A DNA stretch of 64,000 nucleotides from contig NZ_AP023213.1 of NCBI RefSeq assembly GCF_014218275.1, forward strand, positions 2,210,001 through 2,274,000, given 5' to 3'. Made by a program: the position numbers and the translations under genes. This document shows, piece by piece, positions 18,047 through 26,470 of the stretch. Origin of the DNA: Citrifermentans bremense. GTDB lineage: Bacteria; Desulfobacterota; Desulfuromonadia; Geobacterales; Geobacteraceae. Below the pieces are notes generated by a model that did not search any database, was not told the origin of the DNA, and was given only the letters and a program-made list of their open reading frames with translations. Every line of letters begins with the position of its first letter. Within the stretch, counting starts at the first letter, position 1.

Positions 18047-18442
18047 ATGGCAGAGTCGTACATACTGCTGGTTGAGGACAACCCCGACGACGCCTTTTTG
18101 GCCAGCCGCATCATCAGGAAGATCTGCTCTGACGAGATCCTGGTGGCGAGGGACGGCGAAGAGGCAAGCGAGCTTTTGCAGCGTATGACCGGCGATGGAA
18201 GCTATCGCCTGATCAGGCTCGTGCTCCTCGACCTCAAGCTCCCTAAGATAAGCGGGCTCGACCTCCTGCAGGCGATCCGCAAAAGCGACGAGCTCCATAG
18301 CCTCTCCGTCGCCGTGCTCACCTCGTCGGACAACGAGATGGACCAGGAGCGCTGCTTCGAGCTGGGGGTCCTTGACTACCTCTACAAACCGATGACCGCC
18401 GACAGACTGGAGAGCCTGCTGCGGCGCAGGGAGGATGGCTGA
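18047..18442 (+). CDS. single-domain response regulator, Rcp1-like
   Basis: A 131-residue CheY-like receiver with all expected residues: the acidic pair in VEDNPDD, phosphoacceptor Asp in LLDLKLPKISG, switch Thr in VLTSSD, and Lys in YLYKPMT. It ends right after the fold, so it acts by protein contact. GGAG lies six bases before the ATG. The stop is immediately followed by the ATG of the next gene, a REC-PAS-kinase, which implies translational coupling. It is the second stand-alone receiver of the array and is closer to canonical Rcp1 than the one at 13004. Confidence 0.93.
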   Translation: MAESYILLVEDNPDDAFLASRIIRKICSDEILVARDGEEASELLQRMTGDGSYRLIRLVLLDLKLPKISGLDLLQAIRKSDELHSLSVAVLTSSDNEMDQERCFELGVLDYLYKPMTADRLESLLRRREDG

Positions 18443-20086
18443 ATGCCAAAGGAGTCGCCCCGAACCCGCGAAGAGACCCCCCTGCCGCGCGAGATGGGCG
18501 AGATAGCCCTTTTGTACGTGGAAGACGAGGCGGACGCGAGGGTCATGGTGGCGAAGATGCTGGAGATGAACTACCCAAAGCTCACCATCTACCATGCCGA
18601 AAACGGCGCCTCTGGGCTCGAGCTTTACCGGCAGCAGCGACCCGATATCGTGATGACCGACATCAACATGCCGGTCATGGACGGCATCAAGATGTCCCGG
18701 GAGATCAAGGCCATAAACCCAGAAGTCCACATCATCGCAGTAACTGCCCACAGCGACACCTCCTACCTTTTGAGTGCCATCGAAATCGGCGTGCACCACT
18801 ACGTGCTCAAACCGCTCAACTACCAGGAACTGTTCGCAGTAATCGACAAGGTGCTGGAGCAGGTCGCCCTCAAGCGCCTGGTGTGGGAGCAGAACCAGCG
18901 CATCGTCGAGAGCGAGAAGCAGTTAGCCGGCTCGCAGCGCATCGCCCACCTGGGAAGCTGGGAGTGGCAGGTGGAGTCGGGGGGCATGAAATGGTCCGAT
19001 GAGCTATACCGCATCTGCGGCCTCGATCCCGGCGCCCTCACTCCCGGCTACCAGCGCTTCCTCGAGCTTTTCGCAGCCGAAGACCGCCCCGTCATCGAGG
19101 AGCTGATGCATGACGCCTTGAAGAAAGAGGCTGTCGAGGACCACCGTTTCTGCCGCGTATTCCGCCCCGACGGCTCCAGGAGGATCGTCCGGGTGGAAGC
19201 GGACCTGCTGCCGGAGGACCAGGGGCAGAAGGAGACCGTGATCGGCACCTGCCACGATGTGACCGAGCTCAAGGAGGCGGAGGAACAGGTGCGGCTTTTG
19301 ACCGAGGACCTGGAGCGGCGGGTCACCCAGCGGACCTCGCTTTTGCAGGCGACGGTCAGCGAACTGGAGAGTTTCAGCTACTTCGTCTCCCATGACCTGC
19401 GGGCGCCGGTGGCGCGGCTTGAGGGGTACTGCAGGGCGCTTCTCGAGGATTGCGGCTCGCGGGGCCATGGCAGCTGCCGCCAGTACGCCGAGCGTGCCGA
19501 GCACGTGGCGCAGCAGATAAAGCAGATCATCGAGGCCTTCAACAGCCTGACCCACTACGCGCGCTGCGCCCTTTCCATCGGCGAAACCGACCTGAGCGCG
19601 GTAGTAGCGGAGGCGGCCTGGGAACTGGAACAGGGTGAGCCGCAGCGCCGCGTCGAGGTGCAGGTCGAGCCCGGCATCAGGGTGAGGGGGGACGCCAAGC
19701 TTTTGCGGACCGCGCTGCGGGAACTCTTGAAAAACGCCTGGAAGTTCACCTCCAAGGCGGAGTTCGGACGCATCGAGTTCGGCAAGCGCGAGCAGGAAGG
19801 GGTCGCCGTCTACTTCGTGAGGGACAACGGGGCCGGTTTCAACATGAAGTACGCCGACAAGCTCTTCAAACCATTCCAAACAGTCCATACGCCGGGCGAA
19901 TTCGATCGCAACGGCCCCGGCATCGGTCTCGCCAAGGTGCACAGCATCATCCTGCGTCACGGCGGCCGAATCTGGGCTGAAGGGGAGGTGGGGCGCGGGG
20001 CGATCTTCAGCTTCACCCTGGAACCCAACCCCGAGACGGGAAGCTATCTGACCCAGGGGCTCCGCTCCCAGGAACAGAGGGGGTAG
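18443..20086 (+). CDS. REC-PAS hybrid histidine kinase
   Basis: A 547-residue soluble protein with an N-terminal receiver (residues 15-135; phosphoacceptor in VMTDINMPVMDG, Lys in YVLKPLNYQELF), a PAS domain (about 165-280), a coiled coil, HisKA with SYFVSHDLRAPVARL, and HATPase (VRDNGAGFNMKYADKLF, GIGLAKVHSI). Because the receiver is at the front, phosphorylation would modulate its own kinase, so it could be a second-stage kinase in a relay. GGAGG in the end of the preceding gene serves as the SD, and the start is adjacent to the previous stop. The REC-PAS half is clearly paralogous to that of the GGDEF-EAL protein at 23606. Confidence 0.92.
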   Translation: MPKESPRTREETPLPREMGEIALLYVEDEADARVMVAKMLEMNYPKLTIYHAENGASGLELYRQQRPDIVMTDINMPVMDGIKMSREIKAINPEVHIIAVTAHSDTSYLLSAIEIGVHHYVLKPLNYQELFAVIDKVLEQVALKRLVWEQNQRIVESEKQLAGSQRIAHLGSWEWQVESGGMKWSDELYRICGLDPGALTPGYQRFLELFAAEDRPVIEELMHDALKKEAVEDHRFCRVFRPDGSRRIVRVEADLLPEDQGQKETVIGTCHDVTELKEAEEQVRLLTEDLERRVTQRTSLLQATVSELESFSYFVSHDLRAPVARLEGYCRALLEDCGSRGHGSCRQYAERAEHVAQQIKQIIEAFNSLTHYARCALSIGETDLSAVVAEAAWELEQGEPQRRVEVQVEPGIRVRGDAKLLRTALRELLKNAWKFTSKAEFGRIEFGKREQEGVAVYFVRDNGAGFNMKYADKLFKPFQTVHTPGEFDRNGPGIGLAKVHSIILRHGGRIWAEGEVGRGAIFSFTLEPNPETGSYLTQGLRSQEQRG

Positions 20087-20087
20087 C

Positions 20088-23000
20088 ATGGCCTGCGAAC
20101 AGTCCGGATCCAAGGTGCAGGCTGAAGAGATGGATGAGGTGCGGGCGTACCTTGCGGCCATCGTCGATTCCTCCGACGACGCCATCGTCAGCAAGAGCCC
20201 GGACGGGATCGTTACCAGCTGGAACCGGGGGGCCGAGAGGCTCTACGGCTACGGCGCCGCCGAGGCCATCGGGCGCCACATCTCCTTCCTGGTGCCTGAG
20301 GAGCGCCATGAGGAGCTGCGGCAGATCACCGGGAAGATCCTGCAGGGGGAGCGGATCAAGAACCTGGACACCGTCCGTCGCCACAAGGACGGCCGTGAAA
20401 TCCCGGTATCGCTCACCCTCTCACCCATCCACTGCGAGGCTGGCGAAATCATAGGCGTTTCCATCATCGCCCGCGACAACACCGAGCGGCTTAGGATGGT
20501 GCGGCTTCTGCGCGAGAGCGAAATGCGTTACCGGGTCCTGGTGGAGATGGCCCCCGACGCCGTCTTCGTGCACCAGGACGGGCGTTTCGTCTACGCCAAC
20601 TGCGCCGCCCTCGGCATCTGCGGCGTGCAGAGCAGGGAGGAGCTTCAAAGGCACACCTTGTTCGACCTGCTGCATCCCGAGGACCGGGAAAAGCTGCGAC
20701 GGCACATAGAGCAGCTGAAATCGGACCAGGGGATCACCCACCATGAATACCGGATGCGCTGCCTGCACGGCGAGGAGCTTGTGCTGGAAGCCTCCTCCAG
20801 CCTCATCGATTACCAGGGAGTCCCCTCCATACAGGTCATCGCCCGCGACGTGACGCTCAGGAAACAGCAGGAATTAGAGCGGGAGCAGATGATCAAGGAA
20901 CTGGCGTTCCAGCAGAGCCGCTTCGAGGTCATGGTTCGGCAGCTGCCGGTGGGGGTTGTCATCGCCGAGGCTCCTTCGGGAAAGACCCTGTACCAAAACG
21001 AGCGCTCCAGGCAGATTTTCGGCCACGACACAGAGGGGGCTTCCGGCTTGGAACAGTACCGGCAATGGGAGATGTTCAGTGTCGATGGACCCCCCCTTGC
21101 CGCCGATGATTGCCCCGTTGTCCTCTCCCTGCTGCAAGGGGAGGTCATCTCCGGCAACGAGTACAAGATCCGGCGGGGCGACGGCTCTTACGGCTACATC
21201 TGCGTCAATTCGACTCCGATTCGGGACGCGTCGGGGGAAATCGTTGCGGCTGTGGCGGCCTTCAGCGACATCACCGAAAGCAGGCTTGCGGCCCAGGCCC
21301 TTTTTGAGAGCGAGGAGCGCCTGAAGCTTGCGCTCGACGCCGCAGGGATGGGTTCCTGCGACATCGAGGTAAAGACAGGCACCGGCATCTGCTCCCGGCA
21401 CTATTTCGCGCTCTTGGGGTACCCGGAGCCGGAGGCCGAATCGGCCCAGGCCTCAACGCGGATGTGGCTCGACCTGGTGCACCCGGACGATCTGGAGGAG
21501 GTGCAGCGACAGCTGGAACAGGCCCGCCGCGAGCACGCCCTGTTTCGCTCGGAGCACCGCATCGTCAAGGCCGGCAACGGCGAGACCATCTGGGTGAACG
21601 TCATGGGGCGCTTCATCTGCGAACAGTCGGAGCCCGGCTGCCGCTTCATCGGCGTAATCTTCGACGTCAGCGAAAGAAAGGCCGACGAGCAGGCGCTTTT
21701 GCGCAACGTCCGGCGCTTCCGCCGCATGGCGGACTCGATGCCGCAGATATTCTGGACCGCACAGTCCGACGGCAGCGTGGACTACATCAACGCCTATTTC
21801 GAGGAGTACGCAGGAGTCGATCCCAGCGGGGTAGAAAGAGGGAATGTCACCGCTGAAAGCCTCCTTTCCGACCTGGTTCATCCCGAGGACAGTTCAGGGC
21901 TCGGCCTCGCCTGGCTCCGTTCCATCGAAAGCGGCGAACCGTTCCAGTACGAGAGCCGGGTCCGCCGCAAAGACGGAACCTACCGCTGGCACTTAAGCCG
22001 TGCCCGCGCCGAACTGGACGAGCAGGGGAGGGTGGTGAAGTGGTACGGGACCGCGACGGATATAGACGAGCTGCGGGAGACGCAGGAGAAGCTTGCGGCG
22101 AGCGAGACCAGGTTCCGCTGGCTCTACGAATCGAACCTGATAGCGATCTTCTACTGGAACCGGGACGGTTCCATCACCGACGCCAACCAGGCCTACTGCG
22201 ACCTGGCCGGGTACACCCCCGAGGAGTGCAAGGGGGGAGGGCTCAACTGGCTGGACGTGACGGCGCCGGAGTACCTGGAAAGGGACCTGGCCGCCGTCGC
22301 TGAGAGCCAGACCCACGGCATCTGCAAGTCCTACGAGAAACTGTTCATAAACCGCGCTACCGGCGAGAAGGTCCCGGTACTGACCGCCATCGCCATATCG
22401 GCCGGCTCCGAAGAGGGGATCGGCTTCGCCGTCGACCTTACCGAGCTGAAACGCGCGGAGCAGGCGCTGAAACAAAGCGAATCCACCCTTAAGCTCGCCG
22501 TAGAGACCACCGGGCTCGGCATCTTCGACCTCGACCTTGCAACCGGCAAGGGGGAATGGTCCCCCATCGCCAAGAGGCATTACGGGCTTCCCGCCGAGGC
22601 TAAGGTCGACCTCTCCACCGTGATCGAAGGGGTGCACCCCGAGGACCGGGAGAAGATAGAGCGGATCGCGAGGGACGCGGCGAGCCCCGGCGGCGCCGGC
22701 ATTTACAGTGCCGAATACCGGACCGTTAGTCCTGACGACGGCATGGTCCGCTGGATCAGCATGCGCGGCCGTGTCTTTTACGACGAGGAGGGGACCCCGC
22801 AGCGTCTCGTCGGCGCCTGTCTAAACGTGACCGACGTTGTCAAGGCCCAGGAGACGCTCAAGGAGGAGATGAGCGAGAGGCTGCGGGCGGTGGAGGAACT
22901 AAGGCGCCAGGAGCAGCTGCTGATCCGGCAGGGAAGGCTCGCCGCGATGGGAGAGATGATAGCCAACATAGCCCACCAGTGGCGCCAGCCCCTGAACACG

Positions 23001-23603
23001 CTGGGGCTCATCATCCAGGAGCTCCCGACCTACCTGCAGCGGAACCTTCTGACCGCGGAGTACCTGGAGGGAAGCGTTGTCCGCGCGATGCAGGTGATCA
23101 ACTACATGTCGCAGACCATCGACGGCTTCCGCAACTTCTTCGGCCCCGACAGGGAGCGGCAGACCTTCCTGGCCAGCGAGGTGCTGGAGCAGACGGTCTC
23201 CATACTCGATGCAGCCTTCGCCGAACTGCACCTCGAGCTCCAGGTGTCCGTCGACCGCGAGGCGGTGGTGCACGGGATCCCCAACGAGTATTCGCAGGTG
23301 ATCCTCAACATCCTGATGAACGCAAAGGATGCGCTCCTGGAGCGCAAGGTCGAGCACCCGAAAGTCGAGGTCAGGCTCTTCAGGGAGGGGGGGAAGGCGG
23401 TGGTGACCATCACGGACAACGCAGGCGGGATACCCCCAGAGATCATGGACAAGGTGTTCGACCCGTACTTCACCACCAAGGGACCGGACAAAGGGACCGG
23501 CATCGGCCTGTTCATGTCCAAGACCATCATCGAGAAGAACATGAAAGGGTCGCTCACGGTGACGAACCAGCCTGAAGGGGCCCAATTCCGCATCGAGGTC
23601 TGA
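20088..23603 (+). CDS. multi-PAS sensor histidine kinase
   Basis: A 1171-residue soluble kinase carrying about seven consecutive PAS/PAC domains from residue 15 to 930; typical starts are AIVDSSDDAIVSKSPDGIVT and RYRVLVEMAPDAVFVHQDG. A short coiled coil precedes the HisKA-like segment with IAHQWRQPLNTLGL and the HATPase domain with DNAGGIPPEIMDKVFDPYFTT and GTGIGLFMSKTI. No transmembrane segments are seen, so the inputs are cytoplasmic. The start lies one base after the previous stop and has GAGGGGG upstream. The kinase core matches that of the GAF kinase at 15624 over its whole length. No conserved cofactor residue could be assigned to individual PAS domains by eye. Confidence 0.93.
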   Translation: MACEQSGSKVQAEEMDEVRAYLAAIVDSSDDAIVSKSPDGIVTSWNRGAERLYGYGAAEAIGRHISFLVPEERHEELRQITGKILQGERIKNLDTVRRHKDGREIPVSLTLSPIHCEAGEIIGVSIIARDNTERLRMVRLLRESEMRYRVLVEMAPDAVFVHQDGRFVYANCAALGICGVQSREELQRHTLFDLLHPEDREKLRRHIEQLKSDQGITHHEYRMRCLHGEELVLEASSSLIDYQGVPSIQVIARDVTLRKQQELEREQMIKELAFQQSRFEVMVRQLPVGVVIAEAPSGKTLYQNERSRQIFGHDTEGASGLEQYRQWEMFSVDGPPLAADDCPVVLSLLQGEVISGNEYKIRRGDGSYGYICVNSTPIRDASGEIVAAVAAFSDITESRLAAQALFESEERLKLALDAAGMGSCDIEVKTGTGICSRHYFALLGYPEPEAESAQASTRMWLDLVHPDDLEEVQRQLEQARREHALFRSEHRIVKAGNGETIWVNVMGRFICEQSEPGCRFIGVIFDVSERKADEQALLRNVRRFRRMADSMPQIFWTAQSDGSVDYINAYFEEYAGVDPSGVERGNVTAESLLSDLVHPEDSSGLGLAWLRSIESGEPFQYESRVRRKDGTYRWHLSRARAELDEQGRVVKWYGTATDIDELRETQEKLAASETRFRWLYESNLIAIFYWNRDGSITDANQAYCDLAGYTPEECKGGGLNWLDVTAPEYLERDLAAVAESQTHGICKSYEKLFINRATGEKVPVLTAIAISAGSEEGIGFAVDLTELKRAEQALKQSESTLKLAVETTGLGIFDLDLATGKGEWSPIAKRHYGLPAEAKVDLSTVIEGVHPEDREKIERIARDAASPGGAGIYSAEYRTVSPDDGMVRWISMRGRVFYDEEGTPQRLVGACLNVTDVVKAQETLKEEMSERLRAVEELRRQEQLLIRQGRLAAMGEMIANIAHQWRQPLNTLGLIIQELPTYLQRNLLTAEYLEGSVVRAMQVINYMSQTIDGFRNFFGPDRERQTFLASEVLEQTVSILDAAFAELHLELQVSVDREAVVHGIPNEYSQVILNILMNAKDALLERKVEHPKVEVRLFREGGKAVVTITDNAGGIPPEIMDKVFDPYFTTKGPDKGTGIGLFMSKTIIEKNMKGSLTVTNQPEGAQFRIEV

Positions 23604-23605
23604 CC

Positions 23606-26470
23606 ATGGAACCATTGAACCGGCCGTTGAAGGACATAGCGCTCCTGCTGGTTGAGGACGAAATCGAGGCGCGGGACATGCTGGCCCGGATGCTCGGGCT
23701 CAACTACCAGGGGGTGAGGATATACACCGCCGACGATGGGGTGAGCGGCCTGGAGACCTACCGCCAGTTCCGGCCCGAGATCGTGGTCACCGACATCAAC
23801 ATGCCGCAGATGAACGGCATCGCCATGGCGCGCGAGATCAAGGCGCTAGACCCGGAGGCGACCATCGTCGCCGTGACCGCCCACAGCGAGACCAATTACC
23901 TTTTGAGCTCCATAGAGAAAGGGATGGACCACTACGTGCTGAAGCCGGTGAACTACCCGGAGCTTTTCCACGTGCTGGACCGCATCGCCGACAAGATCGT
24001 GCTGAAGCGCCTGGTCTCGGAGCAGGTGGAGCGGATCAGGCGCCGCGAGCAGCAGCTCTCCCAGGCCGAGAGAATCACCCACCTGGGAAGCTGGGAGTTG
24101 AACCTTGAGACCGGCGAGTCGGTCTGGTCGGATGAGCTATACCGCATCCTGGGTCTCGAGCCCGAGAGCGTCCCGGCTACCTTCGATGCGCTTTTGCAGA
24201 TGCTGCACCCGGCCGACCGGGAGACCCTGGAAAAGGCGGTACGGCAGCTGCGCGAGACCGGCAGCGCGCCGGGTACCCAGTACTACCGCCTTTTGCGCCC
24301 CGACGGGGAGACGAGGATCGTGCGCGGCCAGCTCGAGGCGGTAAGGGACGGCGAGAGCGGCCGTCAGACCGTCATCGGCGCCTGTCACGACGTCACCGAG
24401 CTGAAATGGGCCGAGGCCGCCCTGCGAGCCTCGGAGCGGCGCTTTTCCAAGATATTCCAGGCGACCCCGGACCTCCTGAGCATCACGAGCCTCAAGGACG
24501 GGATCATCCTGGAGGTGAACGAGGCGTTTCTTCGGGCCCTTGGATACGAGCGCCAGGAAGTCGTCGGCACCTACGCGGGGGAACTCGGGCTCTGGGCGGA
24601 CTCGGACCAGCCGGGAGCCCTCTTGCAGCAGCTAGAAGAGCGGGGGGAGGTGCGCGACATCGAGGTGCGGCTCAAGGGGAGAAACGGCCGGGAGCTCGAG
24701 GGGCTCGTGTCGGCGGAGCTGATCGAGATCAACGGGAGCCCCTACCTGCTCACGCTCTTCAAGGACATAAGCGAGAGAAAGAGGCTCGAGGAGGACCGGG
24801 CCAGGCTTGCCGCCATCGTCGAATCCTCCGACGACGCCATCATGGCGGTGGACCGCGAGGGGGCGATCACCAGCTGGAACGCCGGGGCCGAGAAGATGTT
24901 CGGCTATTCGGCCCAGGACATGAAGGGGGTGCACCTCTCCTTCCTGGTCTCCCCGGACCAAAAGGAGCAGGTCCTCTGCCTGAACGACGGCATCCGCAGC
25001 GACGGCGCGGTCACCCACTGCGAGGTGGTGCACGTCACCCGGGGTGGGAGGCAGATCTACGTCTCCCTCACCATGTCCCCCATAAAAAGCGCCGACGGCA
25101 GCATCGTCGGCACCTCCTGCATCGCGCGCGACGTCACCGAACGGACCCGCATGGAGGAGATCATCAAGCACCAGGCCCAGCACGACACCCTGACCGATCT
25201 TCCCAACCGCAAGCTCTTCGGGGACTTCCTGAACCTAGAGCTCGCGCAGGCGCGCCGCAACAGGAAGAGCCTTGCCGTGCTCTTCATGGATCTGGACCGC
25301 TTCAAGCAGGTCAACGACAACTTCGGGCATCAGGCCGGGGACGACCTGCTGAAGGCGGTGGCGCAAAGGCTCAAGCGCTGCGTCCGCGAGTCCGACACGG
25401 TAGCGCGCATAAGCGGCGACGAGTTCAACGTCCTGATGCCGGACCTGACCCAGACCGACGACGTCGGCATCGTGGTCGGAAAGATCATGGGGGTGTTCCA
25501 GACCCCGTTCGTCCTCGAAGGGGCCGAGCTGAAGGTGACCACCAGCGTCGGCGTGAGCATGTTCCCCGACGACGGCGACTCGGCGCAGGAGCTTCTGCAA
25601 AAGGCCGACGGGGCGATGTACGTCGCCAAGCAGACCGAAGGTAACAGCTACCAGTTCTACAACAGCGAGATCAACGCGCGCACCGTGACGCGTCAGAACA
25701 TGGAGCGCCGCCTGCGCGAGGCGGTGCTCAAAAACGAGCTGGAGCTGGTCTACCAGCCGCTTTTGAGTCTAGAGTCCGGCCTGATAGTAGGGGCCGAGGC
25801 CCTCTTGCGCTGGCGCCACCCTGAGCAGGGGCTCCTCTTGCCTTCGCAGTTTCTCCCCATTGCCGAGGAGACAGGAGTCATCGTCCCCATAGGGGAATGG
25901 GTCATCTTCAACGCCTGCAGGCAGATGCGCCTGTGGCAGCGACAGGGGTTCGACCTGAGCGTTGCGGTAAACCTCTCCCACCGTGAGTTCAATCAGCCCA
26001 ACTTCATCGACCTGGCCCTGCGGGCCCTCTCCCAAAGCGGCCTGGACCCCGCCTCCCTGGAGCTCGACGTGCCCGAGAAGGCCATCATGGACAACCCCGC
26101 CTTCTCGCTTCGCAACATGCGCCGGCTCACCGACATCGGCGTCGCCTTCTCGGTGGACGACTTCGGCGTCGGCGCCTCTTCCCTTTCGCGGATCAAGGAA
26201 CTTCCCATCGCCAAGGTCAAGATCGACCGCAGCTTCATCAGGGACATCCTGACCGAGCCCAACGACCTCGACGTGGTCTCGGCGGTCATCTGCATGTCGC
26301 ACAGCCTCAAGATGCGGGTCAACGCGGTAGGTGTCGAGTCGCACGAGCAGCTTGAGCTTGTGGAAAGCTTCGGCTGCGACGAGGTCCAGGGCGACCTGAT
26401 CAGTGCGCCGCTTCCCCCGCACGAGTTCGAGCGCCTCTTGATCGATGGAGGGGTTCATGCCGAATTCTGA
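23606..26470 (+). CDS. REC-PAS-PAS-PAS-GGDEF-EAL c-di-GMP signalling protein
   Basis: A 954-residue protein with receiver (10-130; Asp in VVTDINMPQMNG), about three PAS domains (150-520), GGDEF (535-690) and EAL (700-950). The diguanylate cyclase site reads SGDEF (from residue 603) with an intact inhibitory RxxD five residues upstream (RESD), so cyclase activity with product inhibition is plausible. The EAL domain keeps EALLRW, VNLSHREF, DDFG (Asp851) and KID (Lys872). It has Asp821 where the first Glu of E(I/L)TE should be, and Val908 where the catalytic Glu of EGVE should be. Phosphodiesterase activity is therefore doubtful. The start follows the previous stop by two bases. The REC-PAS half matches the kinase at 18443. 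Confidence 0.93.
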   Translation: MEPLNRPLKDIALLLVEDEIEARDMLARMLGLNYQGVRIYTADDGVSGLETYRQFRPEIVVTDINMPQMNGIAMAREIKALDPEATIVAVTAHSETNYLLSSIEKGMDHYVLKPVNYPELFHVLDRIADKIVLKRLVSEQVERIRRREQQLSQAERITHLGSWELNLETGESVWSDELYRILGLEPESVPATFDALLQMLHPADRETLEKAVRQLRETGSAPGTQYYRLLRPDGETRIVRGQLEAVRDGESGRQTVIGACHDVTELKWAEAALRASERRFSKIFQATPDLLSITSLKDGIILEVNEAFLRALGYERQEVVGTYAGELGLWADSDQPGALLQQLEERGEVRDIEVRLKGRNGRELEGLVSAELIEINGSPYLLTLFKDISERKRLEEDRARLAAIVESSDDAIMAVDREGAITSWNAGAEKMFGYSAQDMKGVHLSFLVSPDQKEQVLCLNDGIRSDGAVTHCEVVHVTRGGRQIYVSLTMSPIKSADGSIVGTSCIARDVTERTRMEEIIKHQAQHDTLTDLPNRKLFGDFLNLELAQARRNRKSLAVLFMDLDRFKQVNDNFGHQAGDDLLKAVAQRLKRCVRESDTVARISGDEFNVLMPDLTQTDDVGIVVGKIMGVFQTPFVLEGAELKVTTSVGVSMFPDDGDSAQELLQKADGAMYVAKQTEGNSYQFYNSEINARTVTRQNMERRLREAVLKNELELVYQPLLSLESGLIVGAEALLRWRHPEQGLLLPSQFLPIAEETGVIVPIGEWVIFNACRQMRLWQRQGFDLSVAVNLSHREFNQPNFIDLALRALSQSGLDPASLELDVPEKAIMDNPAFSLRNMRRLTDIGVAFSVDDFGVGASSLSRIKELPIAKVKIDRSFIRDILTEPNDLDVVSAVICMSHSLKMRVNAVGVESHEQLELVESFGCDEVQGDLISAPLPPHEFERLLIDGGVHAEF

